A DNA stretch of 64,000 bases, taken from Caprimulgus europaeus (lineage: Eukaryota > Chordata > Aves > Caprimulgiformes > Caprimulgidae). The stretch covers positions 61,545,295 to 61,609,294 of the forward strand of contig OU015524.1 in assembly GCA_907165065.1 (NCBI GenBank), in the 5' to 3' direction. Position numbers and translations under genes: made by a program. This document shows positions 25,260 to 38,282 of this stretch, piece by piece. Numbering within the stretch: position 1 is the stretch's first letter; each line of letters opens with the position of its first letter. The notes beneath the pieces were generated by a model. It searched no databases, was not told the DNA's origin, and saw only the letters and a list, made by a program, of their open reading frames with translations.

Positions 25260-25420
25260 CAGGACCCCAGGGCAGGGAGGATTGAGTTGGGGGGGAGCAG
25301 AGGGGATGTGCAGAGAAGGGGGAACAGGGCACCCAGGAGATAGAGAAGGGGATGCAAAGGGTCAGGGAGAGAGGTCCTGGAAAAGGCAAGGGGGAAAGGA
25401 GAGCAAACATGGGGCAATGA
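25260..25420 (+). repeat. G-rich polypurine tract
   Basis: The plus strand is dominated by G and A with several runs of four or more G (ttgggggggagcagagggg). The complementary pyrimidine strand supports the 186-codon frame here, which is why I do not treat that frame as coding. Confidence 0.6.
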
Positions 25421-27168
25421 GAAGGAGAGGAGCACCAGGGAGCCTCTGAAGGACACAGCACACCTGGCAAGTGGGTTGTGGGGGGGAGGGAAGGAGCCCT
25501 ATCTCCTTCCCCAGATGGCTGAGGGACTTGCTGGCAGAAGTGGCCAGGATGTGGCCACCTCCAGTACATTTTCCTGTCTCACCCTGGGGTGCTGGAAGGC
25601 AGAGTGGCTTGTTTTTCTGGGTTCATGTTTGTTTACCTAGACAGCTTTCTTTCAGGTAAGGAGTTGGGTGCTCCAGGGCTACCAGTGGCCATCATGCCCC
25701 AGTGGCTGCTGCTGCAGGCTTCTCCGTGTTTTGGGAAATCCCTCAGATATACAGGTCATGGGGAAACAGGAGCTCCCAGCTGTTGGGGCAGCTTGGAAAC
25801 ACCAGAGGATTTTGCTCTTGGACTCAGCAGGGACAGAGTTCACCTCAGTTTGTTTTTCCAAACACTTGATGCGTCAAAACGGGCTGGAAAGCCCATGCAG
25901 GTCTTTTTTGCCCCCCTGCCTGCAACCTCAGCGCCCGCAGGTCTGCCACCATAGGACACGGAGAAGGGGGAGGTGAAAACGAAGAGGTGATTTCCCCTGG
26001 TGCTGTTTGTGATTCCAGCTGTGCTGACTTCCCTTTCTGGCGGTGGGAGGGAACTGTGACTTATTTCTCCTGTCAAGAACACTCTGTTCCTCTTCCTACT
26101 TCACCTGCCATTTCATTGCTACAGGGTAGTGCTTTAAACATTTGTGGAACAAAAGGGATACCTTAAAGTAAATGTAAAGAAATGCTTTCTCTCTGGCTAA
26201 CAAGTGATAGCTAGCTAGCTGGAGTAATTTCTTTGCACCTCCCAGCTGTGTGAATCACAGCTATTCATCAGAGAAGGGGACTTTGATCTTTCTGCATGTA
26301 CTTACCAGTTAAATAACTGATATATCTCTTGGATGGACCTCATGCTGATATAATTTTTCTTTCTTCAGCTCCTGCTATCATGATACTAAATGTCTAAAAT
26401 ATCACTCTCTTGTTGACTAGGAAACTTTGCTTCACTTGCCTGTGTTGTAGGAAAAGCAGAAGGAGCTTTGTTTAGGGACAGGCTCTGATCTCGGCACACA
26501 GTCTATATTCCTGGGCCAGGATACATCTGGGATCTGGCAATGAAATATCATTGTTAGGTGCCAAAGGATCAGCCTGCTCCGCTGCCCATAAAATCAGGAT
26601 GTTTTTAAGGAGAGCAAGGCTATATTTAATAACAATGAAGACATTTTTTTCAGGACTATATTAAGCCATTTTAAAAATAGAAAGTTTGTGTCAAGGCCCA
26701 TCATGGTTTGCCACGTGCTTCCTGCTGTGTCCCTTCATGCCCACTTTTCTCTTGTTAGTGTTTTCCTTTAGCAGCAAGGAACTCTTTTGCTTGCATTAAA
26801 AAAAAAGAGGGGGGGGGAAGAGAATACCTCTCTGGCAGTTTTTTCAGAGCCTCATGCACAGCAGCCACCTGGTGCTGCCCCATGCAGGTGGACACAGGCA
26901 CTGGCATCCAAGGAGCGTGCCGGCTGCTCTGCAACAATGAGGTGGACCAGTGGGTCCAGCCTGTCTCTGGGCCTCTTCAAACCTCTCCTGCCCCACCAGC
27001 TCAACTCTTGCCTTGGCAGCAGTGCTGGCACAGCTGCCCCTGCAGCAGCCATCCCAAGGGAGCAGCAATGCCTTCGGCACAGGCTGGGCAATTTCCCAGT
27101 GCCTGTCCTGCCTATCTCAGGGCGAGTACCCAGACCATGCAGCCTTCCTGGAGCCGCTTTTGGAGATC

Positions 27169-27690
27169 TCATAGAATCACAGAATAGTTTGGGCTGGAAG
27201 GGATCTTTAAAGGCCATCTAGTCCAACCCCTCTGCAGTAAGCAGGGACATCTTCAACTAGGTCAGGTTGCTCAGAGCCCTGTCCAGCCTGATCTTGGGGT
27301 GGGGCTTCTACCACCTCTCTGGGCAACCTGTTCCAGTGTCTCACCTCTCTCATTGTAAAAAATTTCTTCCTTACATCTATGTTAAATCTACCCTGTTTTA
27401 GTTTAAAACCATTATCCCTTGTCCTACCACAACAGGCCCTGCTAAGAAGCCTATCCCCATCTTTCTTATAGACCCTCTTTAAGTATTGAAAGGCTTCAAC
27501 TAGGTCTCCCTGCAGCCTTCTCTTCTCCAAGCTGAACAGCCCCAACTCTCTCAGCCTGTCCTCACAGGAGAGGTGCTCCATTCCTCTGATCATTTTTGTG
27601 ACCCTCCTCTGGACCTGCTCCAACAGATCCATGTCTTTCCTGTGGTGAGGGCTCCGGAGCTGTATGCAGTACTCCAGGTGGATCTCCTGG
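27169..27690 (-). mobile_element. CR1 LINE 3' fragment, about 0.52 kb, best-preserved copy
   Basis: The 3' terminus lies at the left (tcatagaatcacagaatagt, 27169-27188). The tail and the ORF2 C-terminus follow, and the copy is truncated near 27690, just after 'gcagtactccaggtgg'. The reading frame of the ORF2 end is still uninterrupted (see 27207-27632), which makes this the least decayed CR1 in the window and probably a relatively recent insertion. Sequence to its right shows no further CR1 match. Confidence 0.95.
27207..27632 (-). pseudogene. CR1 ORF2 C-terminal fragment, frame still open
   Basis: About 141 codons of the CR1 polyprotein C-terminus are intact on the minus strand. Recognisable segments in order are [40 protein letters not shown], GNxFKLK-type DNGFKLKQGRFNIDVRKKFF, and [14 protein letters not shown] near the end. 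The stop codon lies only about 35 bp from the terminal repeat motif, in keeping with the very short CR1 3' UTR. The fragment lacks the endonuclease and reverse transcriptase domains, so it has no enzymatic role. The first methionine is internal to the original protein and is not a real start. Confidence 0.9.
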
Positions 27691-28943
27691 TGCTGGTGGG
27701 CTGCACTCCCTTCTGCCCTCCAAGACCAGGGCCTCAGATACTACCCCAGTGTCCTGGACATGCCTCTGACTCACTGCAGGGGCAGGAGAAGTAGGAAGGC
27801 TATTACTGCCAGGTGGTCCCAGGTGGGTCATGGCACTTCAGTGGGGCTCAGATCTCCCCCTGTTCTCTTCCAGGCATGCTCTACTGAGGAGTGGCCACGT
27901 CTGGCCAAAGGGCTTCACTTGTAGGACCATCATCTGCTTGCCCATGGCATGTAGGTGCTCCCCACCAAGGGACAGTCCAGCAATGGGACCCTCAACCAGT
28001 TGGTCAGAGTGGCCATGGAGTGCTGTGAACATGGTATCTGGCTCAGAAGGGCTGCTGGTGGAGGGGAGGTAAACTGGAAGAGACTGGGAAAAGGAGAAGT
28101 TGGTGCAGAGGGGAGAGGTGAGGGCAGAAGCAGTCAGGAGGCCCACAGGAAACACTTGGAGAGGGAAAGAAAACGAAAAAAGGAAGAAATGAGCAATGCA
28201 GAAATTATTTAAAGACACTGAGACTTTTAAAATAAAGAAATAGAAATAATTTCCTAAGGACGATTTTATCACCAGCCAAGGTACCTTTCAGGCGGCGCTC
28301 CTGTCACCCTTATGGGGACACGGGCACCCAAGCTGGCAGGGACTCCCTCCACAAACCCTGTTCCAGCTACCTGTCATCCCCAGGGCACTGTTCCATCCCA
28401 CGGGAACAGTGCCACTATTCACATCTTCATGACCATGCCTGAAAGTATCAGCAAAGATTACCATGCATGGCTCTTCCCACAGCCTGCTTTGTGCAGGAGG
28501 CCTGTGGCAGACACCTTGTTTTTGTGTCTGGGGAAACTGAAATACAAGACACGAAAGGTCTCACTCAAGGTTATCTGGGAAGGCAGTGCCAGAACTGAGA
28601 TCGGAGCCCTGATGTTGAGAGTCTCCTTGTCTGTCCATGAGGACAAAAAAGAGCCAAAGTTTCTGCATGTAACTTCTTTAATATCTCCATCATGCATACA
28701 AGTGCTCATTATCAGTAGTGCCAGGATTTTTATTTAAAACATCTATTTTGACATTTCCACTTCAAGCCAAAGGAAGCATTCCTGCACTTTGTCAGTGCAT
28801 CACCAGCCAGACTTCTAAGCAGATACTTTATGACATCCAGGAAATTGTATTTTACGTTGACCTGTTCTGAATAAAATTCTCTAGTGACAGCTGCTGCTTC
28901 TTCCCAAACTAGCAGCCTCCCTTGAGGAAAAAAAACAAACACA

Positions 28944-29001
28944 TTTATTATTATTATTATTACTATTATTATTATCATCATCATCATCATCATCATTATT
29001 T
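28944..29001. repeat. Compound (TTA)n/(TCA)n microsatellite
   Basis: About ten ATT units with one ACT interruption are followed by about eight ATC units and another ATT pair. On the minus strand it encodes the meaningless Met/Ile run at the start of an 88-codon open frame. Confidence 0.95.
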
Positions 29002-32000
29002 AGTTTGAGTATGTCATAAGGACTTCCCCTTCAGCTACCCCAAGAAGATCACTGGCACCTGGTGGGGGATCTGAAGACTATTTACATTCCAGAGGAATCT
29101 GCTGGGAAAGTCCAGGACTCTCAGGGCTTTGAACATTGCACATTTGAGGAGAGACGCCTGATTGCCGTAACTCAAGATGGGGCTCTTTGCTGAAGTGTTT
29201 GAAGCCCTTGTCCAGTTGCAAACCAGCTCTCTGCAAGTTTGACTGACTCGGTCTATACTGACAACAACAACAAAGCAAGCATGCAGGTGCTGGCCAAGCA
29301 TGTCTGGCTGAGTTTATGAGGCTATGTAGCCTTTGGCAAGAAACCTCAGTTTTGCTGTTTGTTTGCCATGTACTTAACATTACTATTATTATTTTACTGC
29401 CTATAGCTGAGATGCTCCACGGTCAGAAATATCAAAGGCAAAGAAAATGTTTTAGAATTCTCCCCCATGATCCTGTTAACATAACATGTTACCAAAGCAA
29501 AAATATTTTCTTACAGATATGGCCTCTGTAATGAAGCAGGACAGACTCAAAGGTGAGCACCTCTTACTGCAGGTCATTTCAGACCTGAGGGATGCAAGGG
29601 CAGCTTCATCAGCTCTCTCGCCTGCACTAGCACCACAGCTGACCTTTTGGCTTCATCTGACCTAGAGAAAATATCTTTTTATGTGAAAAATGGAAAGACA
29701 GCAAAGGCCTGTCATCCAGGTGAAATGGGTATCAGTCGGCTTCAAAACTGGCTCAGAGATTCTCAGCACTGTGGGGAAAATTGTGTCTTGGTGACGTGCA
29801 TGTGCCAGCAGCAGCCAGCCTGGATTCCCACAGCCCTGACATGGAGCCAGGGCCATCGTCACACCCAGCCCCTTTCTCTGGGCAGGTTTGTGGCACCTCA
29901 GTCACCCCAGCCTGGGCTAGGAAAAGAGCTGTAAGGATTTTTAAAACTGTTTCACTCAACAGGTTTCCAAATGAGCCTGAAAGTGTCTCTGCTACATATA
30001 ACCACGGGGGACAACAGATGAAGAATGAGTGCGGGTAAGCTAAGTGCATTTTTGAGAGGTTCAGAGACAGAGGGAGAGATTATTTCATTCCCACTGTTTT
30101 GCCAGATGGTTGAAATGAAGGTCTGAGACTGTCTCTCTGGTCTGACACTGCACAGGGAGCTGTTGCGTCAGCCCCTGGCCAGGACCAAAGCCATGCAGGT
30201 GGATGGGGCCAGTTTTGAAGAGCTCTTGCGTTACCCCCGCCCTGGCTCTCATGGAGAGCCGGCAGCTCCTGCTCATCCCCATGGCATGGAGCTTCAGCTC
30301 CTGCCTCTACTTGCATATCCTTGCACGCACTGTCTGATGCAGAGATGGGCTCAAATGTGTCCCTTGGACCCTGGCCATGGGGTCTTGCAGATGTCCAGGG
30401 CAGCAGCAGAAGTTGAGCAAGTGGAGCTGACTGCCTGCTCAGTTGCAATGTGGCTTTCCCAAGCACCTGGCTGATGCTCACTACTCCCATCCCTGCCGCC
30501 AAACAGTCACTTGCTGCTTTGATGTGCTTCAACCTACTTCTGTCAGATGCCAGCATAGCCTGGGAAAGTTTGGGGAAGCTCTTACTGAATACAGTAAGAG
30601 CAGCATCAACTCATCAACCAGATTTCAGCTGTGAGAGACACCCTGTGATTGCCTATTCAAAACTGCACTTTGCTCTTTTTCTCTGTCTGGATGGCATATA
30701 GAAGGAAACAGAAATAAGGAAAATGCTAAGTTAGCAAATACAAGCCTCTGTGCAAACATTTTAATATGAGTGCCTAAGCAACAGCCCAAAACAGCATCAA
30801 AATACACATGCTTACTGGGGAAGCTGGGTTGTGACACAGCAATATAACCTTGGGTTGGATGCAGAAATAGGAAAGGCATTTTTCTTTTTAGTTTGCCAAG
30901 AGTTTGTTTGCGGATAGGAGTTCCTTGCTGGGAAACATCATCATTTCAGCCTGGGCAATAGTTTGGTTAGAATGAGCTAAGGATTGTTTCCATCCACCCT
31001 GGTTACTGAAATTCCTCTGAAAAAGCTCAATGGGAGCAGCGAGGAGTCACCAGCTGATACAATGAGCGATTGCATCCTCTGCAGTGAGGGCTCCCAGGAT
31101 CAGCACTCAGGGCTTCCAGATTCTGTAGTGGTTCCCAGTCTGTTTCTGAAGTGACTTTAAAGCTAAATCCTTATGCCAGATACTGAATTCAGACTCAGGG
31201 GTGGTTAAGATGGCTGCACTCTCACTGATTGTCAAGGGGTCCAGTTATAAGGAAAGCTCCCAGACGAGAGCCAGAAAAGACCCTTCATGAGCTTCTGAAG
31301 TCTTTTGTGTCAACTGAGCCTTCCCAGCATTGTGAGAGCTTTGGAAAACTGAAAATCTTTCAACTCGTCTCCCAGCCCCCAAAAAATACAGTTTCTCCTC
31401 AGAAGACTACAAGTAACCCCTCCCAAACGTGTTGCAGGAGTTAACCAACACAGCCCTTCTCCATGCAGAAGTCTTATCTCCTCGCACAGAAGAAGAGCCA
31501 GAGTGCCTCCCAGTGTGCTGGGGCTTTTGCTACTACCAGTTGCTTTTTCCTAGAAAGCCCAGAACTAATATATATGCCACGGGTACAGCATAAACCACAG
31601 AAAAGTGCTGTGTTATCAAACGTCTAAGCAAAGTCTTTTTTGCACAAGCGTCAGAGCAACCACTGATTACAGCACAAGGGTGTATGTGTGCTCACACTGG
31701 AGAAGAGGTGGCTTTCTGTGGGAGCACACTGGGGCAGAATACAATCCCAAAGGTTGTGGGGAAAAAGGGTGGAGAGGACTTGAGGGTTCCTTATCCCCAG
31801 TCTACTGCCACTGGATTATTTTGAAACAATTAACTTACCTGTTTGCAGATCCACGAGAAGAGTAGTGACTGCTTTCTGTCCCCAGCAGTGCCCTTTAGCC
31901 TGCATTTTGGCTATGCACATCAGAAAGGGAGGCACTCAATCCAGAGTCCATTTTCTGTCATACAAAAGTAGACGGCTGTCAAAGGCCATAGGTCTCTGAC

Positions 32001-32629
32001 TCACTCTCCCAGCTGCAGCGGTTTACGACATTACCACCATCCTCCCTCTTTCTCTCCCCACGCACAGGTGTCTGCACCTCTACTCTGCTGGCGTAAGCTA
32101 GCCTGCCAAGTGATAAAAGCTAATAAACCAGCTGTGAACTGGGGCAACAGGGCAGGAGATACACACTTACTCCTGTATGTCTAGCAGGGGTTGGTTATCT
32201 GGCATTTGCTGGTCAGAGTCCAAAGGATTTTCTGTGCCTGTACTTTGGCTACCCAGATTCATTCTGCTCTTTGCCAAAGGTATAGTAATTTTATTCCTTT
32301 TCCTTTTTAACCATCAGGGTGAATGGCTAGGAGCAGTTCTTATCTCACTGCTGTGGTTGCCCTATGGTCACAGATAATATAATTTCACTGGGCATTTGGA
32401 GTTTAACATTGCCTTGCTGCAATCCAGAAGTTTTGTCATTGCCTTCAGCTGGCATGGGTGTAGACCCATGAGTAACACCATTCCTGTGCATCTCCATGTG
32501 TGCCAAGAAGAGTGAAGATCACTCATCTCAATATGGGGATGGCAGGACTGAACCTGCTTAGAGCCATAGAGATTTCAGGATATGGCAATAGTTATTTGTT
32601 TATATTATGTAGCTCCAAGTCAGTTACAT

Positions 32630-32641
32630 AAAAAAAAAAAA
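32630..32641 (+). repeat. Poly-A tract, 12 bases
   Basis: A simple A12 run about 60 bp to the left of a T27 run. It has no retrocopy signature. Confidence 0.85.
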
Positions 32642-32695
32642 CCCTTGGCATAATGTTTTTGCTTAAAACACTCTGCTGTACAGGAGAGCAAAGAT

Positions 32696-32700
<5 letters not shown>

Positions 32701-32727
<27 letters not shown>
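32701..32727 (+). repeat. Poly-T tract, 27 bases
   Basis: Twenty-seven uninterrupted T bases, the longest homopolymer in the window. Read on the minus strand it is a poly-A run, but no AATAAA precedes it closely on that strand, so a retrotransposed tail is not supported. Confidence 0.9.
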
Positions 32728-32732
<5 letters not shown>

Positions 32733-35700
32733 CAGATCTGGAAAAGGTGTAGGAAGGGCCATGTGTTTCTTAAAGGATGAGCCCCCAGAAAGCAGGAGCC
32801 CAGGGGGCTAAAAGGCGAGTCTCCTGGCACTGCAAAATTCACGTTAGTTTTTGTGACTTTGCTGTGAGCTGACTGGAGGGAGATATGTTTTTCAGCCTTG
32901 GGTAAACCACTGTCTCTCTCTCTAAAGGGCATTTGTTTGTTTGGTCTACAAAGTAATGACTTTGAAGGAAGAAAAAAAAAAAAAGCATCTTGGACTTCCC
33001 CTTCGATATTTCTATTCAGTTTGCCAATAAGCAGTGGAAGTTTGATACTTCCTTTTATGCCTCCAATAGAGCACAAAAGTACATGGTAAACTCCTCTTTC
33101 CATCGCAAGCAACTCACACAGAAATAGCAGCATAAAATTGAGGGTGATTTCTCCTGGACAAAAGAGCATAACTCCCACTCATTTGACCTCCCACAAGACT
33201 TGCTGTGAGCTGCCAGGGACGTTCTCTGTGCAAGTCTGTCACAGTGTCAGAAGGGATCAGGGGATGAAATAACCTCGTGTGAACTAGTAGAAGCCTTCTG
33301 CTTTAAAATACAGTGTTCTGAACATCCCTCAAACTAAGAAGTAGCTATATGGTATGCTTCTTTAAAGTCTCACATCTGGAAAGGTTCACAGATTTCTTCA
33401 TACTTGTTAAAGAGGTAAAATTAAAAAAGAGAAATTTTTTTTTTGTTAGGTGAAAAACTGGATACCTCATAATTTTGTTATAATTCAGTATAGTAGTCCT
33501 GTAATGAAGAATCAAGCAATTTCTGTGAAGACTCAGCATAGCGGGTCCATGCAATCACAAATTCCATCAAATTCCATAACCTTCAGGTTGGGCCATTAAC
33601 ATAGTTTGCATATTAGCTCTTTTCTTATAAGAAACAGACCAAGAGAATGAGTATTTTCCCTTTTTCTCTCTATAGGAAAAAAACAAAACAAAACACCACT
33701 CAACATTTTAAAGAAATTTAGAAGGGAGAATGCCCTTTTCTTCTTCGTATTCTAACCTCTCTCAAAAAGCAATAAAAAAGTGTTTGTCCTGTACCTTTGT
33801 GCCACTCGTTTTGGCTTGAGCTGCAGAACCGTAGTAGGATTTAAATGCTGAAAGCTTTTAGCCAGCTTTACAAGAAGATGAAAACATAACCTCTGTTTCA
33901 GCACTTCCTTTAGAGACAGTCAGGTTTTTTTCATGTTGTTGAAATTTTGGAATAATTTCAACACTTAAGGGGAAAAGGCAATTGCTTGTCTCCTGAATTT
34001 CTCTGTTACCATCTTAAAGGAATAATGTGCAAAAAGTTTTAAGAACCTGTCGGGAACCAGTTTCCCTTGTAAATAATATTTTATAAACATATTCTGGTTA
34101 TAAATCCATCTTGTTAGTCTAAACACAAATATATTTTGATAGCACTAAAAGATTATATTTTTGTGTAAGTCAAAAACTCTGAACAGCCTCTGACTTGCAG
34201 AAAAAGTAATTTGAAGAAGGAACATATACATATATACATATAGTCTTTTTGTGTGTGTGTGCATGTCTGAGATCCACATGAAAAAATACATAGAATTCTT
34301 TTTGACTCAAAGATGCCTCATACACCAGCCACAGACATGACCACTGTTGTATTAAATAAACCACAAACAGTTTTCCTACCAAAACACAACTTCCATTTTT
34401 GGTGCCACCAGAAATGTGGTACTTTTCAAGCAAGGGGATGCTCCTAAGAGTTTCCCAGGGAATGCTGAGAGGAAATGGCAGATGTTTTAATGAGAACCAT
34501 CAGATTTCTGACCTTGTCCTTGGACTGTTCAGAGCTATGATTAGATTTCTTGTACTTTCTGATTTCTTTGCTCACCATCAGAGAAGGAAAAGCTTTCCAT
34601 GTTACTCATTAACAAAAGAAAACCTACTTTTGAGTCATTTTTGGACTAGAATGTTTTTTCACTCCATTTTGAACCTTGTGCTTTCCATAAAAGTTTGTGG
34701 AAATGTTCAGCAGGCCTGGAAATCTTCTTAGAAGAAGCCAAGATACTACTACCACGTGCCTCAGGAATCCTCAGGCTGTGCAGTATCATCCAGTGACTGC
34801 AGGGGATCCCAAGTGTGACCAACTGGGACAACATGGGCATTGAACCACACGTTTCAAAAGCAGCCTCCCTGCTTTGAAGACCAACAGAGACAAGATATGA
34901 CCTCTTCTCATTAATGTTTGGGCTTTGTGCCCTAAATTATCATGCTAACAATAAATAGCAATGCTGCTGTCAAGTACTTCCATGGGTTCATCACGTAGTT
35001 TTGACCTTTCCTGTATGCCCATAGATAGCGTTCGTGTGAGGTGGCAGCAGAGAGATTTGCAACTCTAGACAACCGGGTATCAGCCTGATCTTGCTCCTGA
35101 GAGCAGGACCAGGAAACACAGCGGTAGGGGCCAGTTCTTGACTTGCCCGTTTGGATTTGTGAGCCTGCAGGCAGCAGTACGGCAGGTGAGACTCAGGCAC
35201 AGAGTTTGTTGCCATACTCTGTTGTCAGATAACAGGTATGAGCAAAATAGCCTTCCCCTAAAGTCACGCTCCCTCTTGGGAACTGTGGTTGTGTGTATTA
35301 GTGTCATACGCAAGTTACATCTGACAGCAAAATCACATGACTTTGTGATTGTGACACAAAAGGCTACAAAGGTCTATAACCAAAAATCTCAGTAGCTTTG
35401 GGAAATAATTTTCCTAGATCTTTAAAATTACGAGTTGCAATACCTGTGTCCTTTCCAGGGGATTTACTAAAACAGGTTCCGGTCTGTGGGGGTAAAATGT
35501 GAAGTTTTTTCAAGACAGGATAGTGGGTATATTAGCATTTAGTATCTGATATTCTAAAAAAAATGCATCAGTTTTTTTCGTGTGCTGAAGACACACATGC
35601 AGATCAAGCTAAGCAGAGGTTAAAGCTCCATGCTGAGGAGCTCAAGCAGTATCCCCTCCAGGGAAGGGACATACTCAGCTCTGATACCAGTGGTGCCTTC

Positions 35701-36653
35701 TGACACGGCTACAAATTGCCAGAACAGGTCATTATTTTAGTCAAAACTACCTGTCAGGTCTAAATGTCAGATGACTGGCCATAATCAAGGGAGGCCAACG
35801 TCTTTGAAGTTAAGTTTGCCATAGACCTAGCAGGTCTCATAGAGGTCTGATGCAATACTGTGTGAGCTGTGGAGGTGGAGGGAAAGCCAACAAAATGGCA
35901 AACGTTCTTGAGCTGATTTTATCTCAGCAGCTCCCTGAGCTAGGTGGGGTGTCCATGCATTTCGTCTTTCCCTGCTGACCCTCAGTCCATTTCCCCTGCA
36001 GCCCTATGGGCTCTGACAGCACCCTTGCCCTGGGCATCACCTGGCCATGGGGCCACCTCCTTCTCCTTCTTTGGGGACTGTACGTGATGGGCCAGGGGAG
36101 GGAAGAATAAACCTGAAGCCTCCTGACCCTGCAGTCACCCCTGCAGAGTAAGGTCCAGTAGGTCTGACCCTGCAACCAACAGAGAGCAAGAATGTGCCTG
36201 CTCTCATTGTCCCTTCAGTGCTGCGGCACATCCTGGCATGGTGGTGGGCTCCTGGTAGCCCTGAGCCCTGGCCCCACAGTGGGATTGCCCATCCCTGGTG
36301 GACAAGAAGTCCTCAGTTCCCTCCCTCCCCAGGCATTCTCCAGCCTGGGGCAGCTGTAGGACAAGCCTTCACAGGGGCGAGCAAGGGGGGACTAAAGCAG
36401 TCGCACCCCAGCTCCTGTGTGAGTCTGTACGCCCACGCTAACGCTCGTTAGGTTTTCAGGAACTGGGATCATTTTTCATCAGCGCCCGGAGGTATCCACG
36501 TGATTTTAGAAAATACATAGGATCCTCTGCCTCAGCTGACCTGATTTTGATTTGTGAATTGGGACTTTTTTTTCTTGTCAAAACTCTTCCGGGGGTTGCA
36601 ATGCCCAAATTAGGATGAGAAGGCAAAAGAGACTGTGCGTTCCAGTGCTCCTC

Positions 36654-36938
36654 TTTTTTTTTTTCTGGTTATTAATTAGCAGAAGTGAAAGTAGGACTTA
36701 AGAAAAATTAGTGACTTTTTTTTTTTTTAATGGAATGCCTGTTTCATTAAAAAAAATAAACTTCTCCCAGAACAATTTGTAGGGAAATTACAAGCTTTGA
36801 TGGAAAAATTTTGATTGCCTGTACTATTTTTCTAAGAAAAACCCTTCTTTCTCATTTTGAGCGATCTTGCTTTGAAAAGTAGCATCTTCTAAACACTAAA
36901 AATATAAAAAACAAACAGTCCCCTTTTTTTTTTTTTTT
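36654..36938. repeat. Cluster of three poly-T tracts
   Basis: T runs of about 11 (36654-36664), 13 (36716-36728) and 15 bases (36924-36938) occur within 285 bp, with AT-rich sequence between them. I treat this as simple sequence. Such tracts disfavour nucleosomes, but no function is shown. Confidence 0.7.
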
Positions 36939-37299
36939 GTTCCCCCAATAAGCAGAAGCATTCCCACGTGGATTTCTCCCTTCTGTCCTGAAGAAGAAAA
37001 ACTTAAATTTTATTTTGAGTGTTAATGAGATGGGAAAGATATATTCTGTTCTCACAAATACCTCTGCATACCCTACCCATGATACCATTTCAGTGTACAG
37101 TGGTAGTGGCACTTCACAGTACCTGATTTCTTCTTATTTGCTCGAAAGCTTAATTCCTCCTTATCTCGAAGGACAGCAATCCACAGACCAAGTTTGACCT
37201 TGCTGTAATTCTGAATGATGTCATTCTGTCATTGCTGAATTTGGTTCATTCTGATTAGAAAGAGTGCTTAGCTGGTGAGGAAATTAGTTGAGCGTATGT

Positions 37300-37690
37300 G
37301 CTTAATTTTAAGCCTGCTTTTAATGCTATCCCTTTTCAACAAACCACTTAGACACATGCTTAACAGCCTGTGTGCTTGCAGTTAATTAAGTGCCTAATTG
37401 CTTTTCTGAATGTGGGCCTGAATAGGGATGGACTAAAGCACCTACTTCAGTTCTTGGTTAAATTGCATCCTGAAAAAGCAACCGTTTTCCTAACCCTTCA
37501 CCTCCCTTTCATCCTTGCTCAATTTATTTCATTCCTGTGACAGCCAAATCATCCCTGTGTTTGTGCAACAAAAATCCAACCCAAGCGAATTGTGGCCTCT
37601 TCATACTAGCTCTAAATATACTTGTAAATAGCTCTAATTAAATCTAGAAATCTAGTAATGTGGCATTAATTAGCCTAATGGAGAACTGAG
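37300..37690. promoter_or_regulatory. AT-rich block, possible conserved noncoding element
   Basis: Unique AT-rich sequence with clustered homeodomain-type cores: ttaattaagtgcctaattgc (about 37382), agctctaattaaatctagaa (about 37630) and ggcattaattagcctaatgg (about 37662). No repeats interrupt it. The density of TAAT/ATTA cores resembles vertebrate developmental enhancers, but motif density alone is weak evidence in AT-rich DNA, and conservation could not be tested here. Confidence 0.3.
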
Positions 37691-37744
37691 AGAGAAATGT
37701 GGTTTCTGAGGCAGTAAAATTCTGTGCCTTGGAGTACAAGACAC

Positions 37745-37761
37745 GCCGGTCAAAAACCGGC
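37745..37761. other. Short perfect hairpin GCCGGT-caaaa-ACCGGC
   Basis: Six-base arms (37745-37750 and 37756-37761) with a five-base loop. It is CpG-containing in an otherwise AT-rich neighbourhood. No role is assigned. Confidence 0.45.
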
Positions 37762-38282
37762 TCAGAAGGCCTCTAGGAAATACTAAACCTTGTCAGGACT
37801 GGGTTTTGTTTTTGTGGAAAAAAAAATTGGCAGAAAATTCAGATTCACCAGAACTTTTTCAGAAGTGCAACTGGTGGCTGGGCTGCTGGGGGAGAGGGCA
37901 AAGAGGGACCCACTGCCCAGGCAGGCACTCCCCGTGGCTGTGGGAGAGCAAGGCTGGGCCAGCTTACATGTACCTTGGCCAAACAATGAAGAGCAGCAAT
38001 CTGCCACCGGTTCCGGTGATTTAGAATGTGTTACCTTTGTCCCACAGGGCTCCTGTCCGAGGAGGGTTGGTGGCAGTTGGGTGACAGCTGGGCTGCTGCC
38101 ACAGCCAAGGCTGGCTGACCTTAGGGATGGATGGGGCAACGCTCCCTGCCTGGGCTGTCCTGGCTCTGCCAACACCAGTGCTGGCACCAGGCAGCCACTG
38201 GCCGTGGGCACCAACCTCTGGCCTGGCTCTTGCTGCGTGCAACAGGGAGGAACACTGGCGGCTGAGAAAGGTGGGAAATTAA

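Larger units (their letters stand above)
16422..27168. other. Unique noncoding sequence, no gene seen
   Basis: About 10.7 kb with no supportable exon. The longest frames (177 codons at 21440-21973 plus, 186 at 25009-25569 minus, 144 at 26787-27221 plus) lie in GC-richer segments where both strands are open, and show no known domain. Small features are a short duplication at 18603-18649 (cagctaacaagcc twice), the A-run bracketed by an 11-bp repeat at 24720-24749, a G- and A-rich tract at about 25260-25420, and an A9 run followed by a G run at about 26799-26818. Confidence 0.6.
27691..38282. other. Unique noncoding sequence with microsatellites, no gene seen
   Basis: About 10.6 kb between CR1 copies. 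Open frames reach 205 codons (37790-38407 plus) and 186 codons on the opposite strand of the same place. They lie in a GC-rich patch, and the last part runs into a CR1 tail, so neither is credible. The block holds a compound ATT/ATC microsatellite (28944-29001), poly-A and poly-T tracts (32630-32727 and 36654-36938), a TA/TG-rich patch near 34213-34260, a small perfect hairpin (37745-37761) and AT-rich blocks at 37300-37690 that look enhancer-like. Confidence 0.6.

Noticed and set aside
25009..25569. 186-codon minus-strand open frame rich in Pro, Ser and Leu
   Set aside because: It reads the C-rich complement of a polypurine tract; composition explains both its length and its amino-acid bias.
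28730..28996. 88-codon minus-strand frame beginning with Met/Ile runs
   Set aside because: The start is the translated ATT/ATC microsatellite; the rest has no recognised homology.
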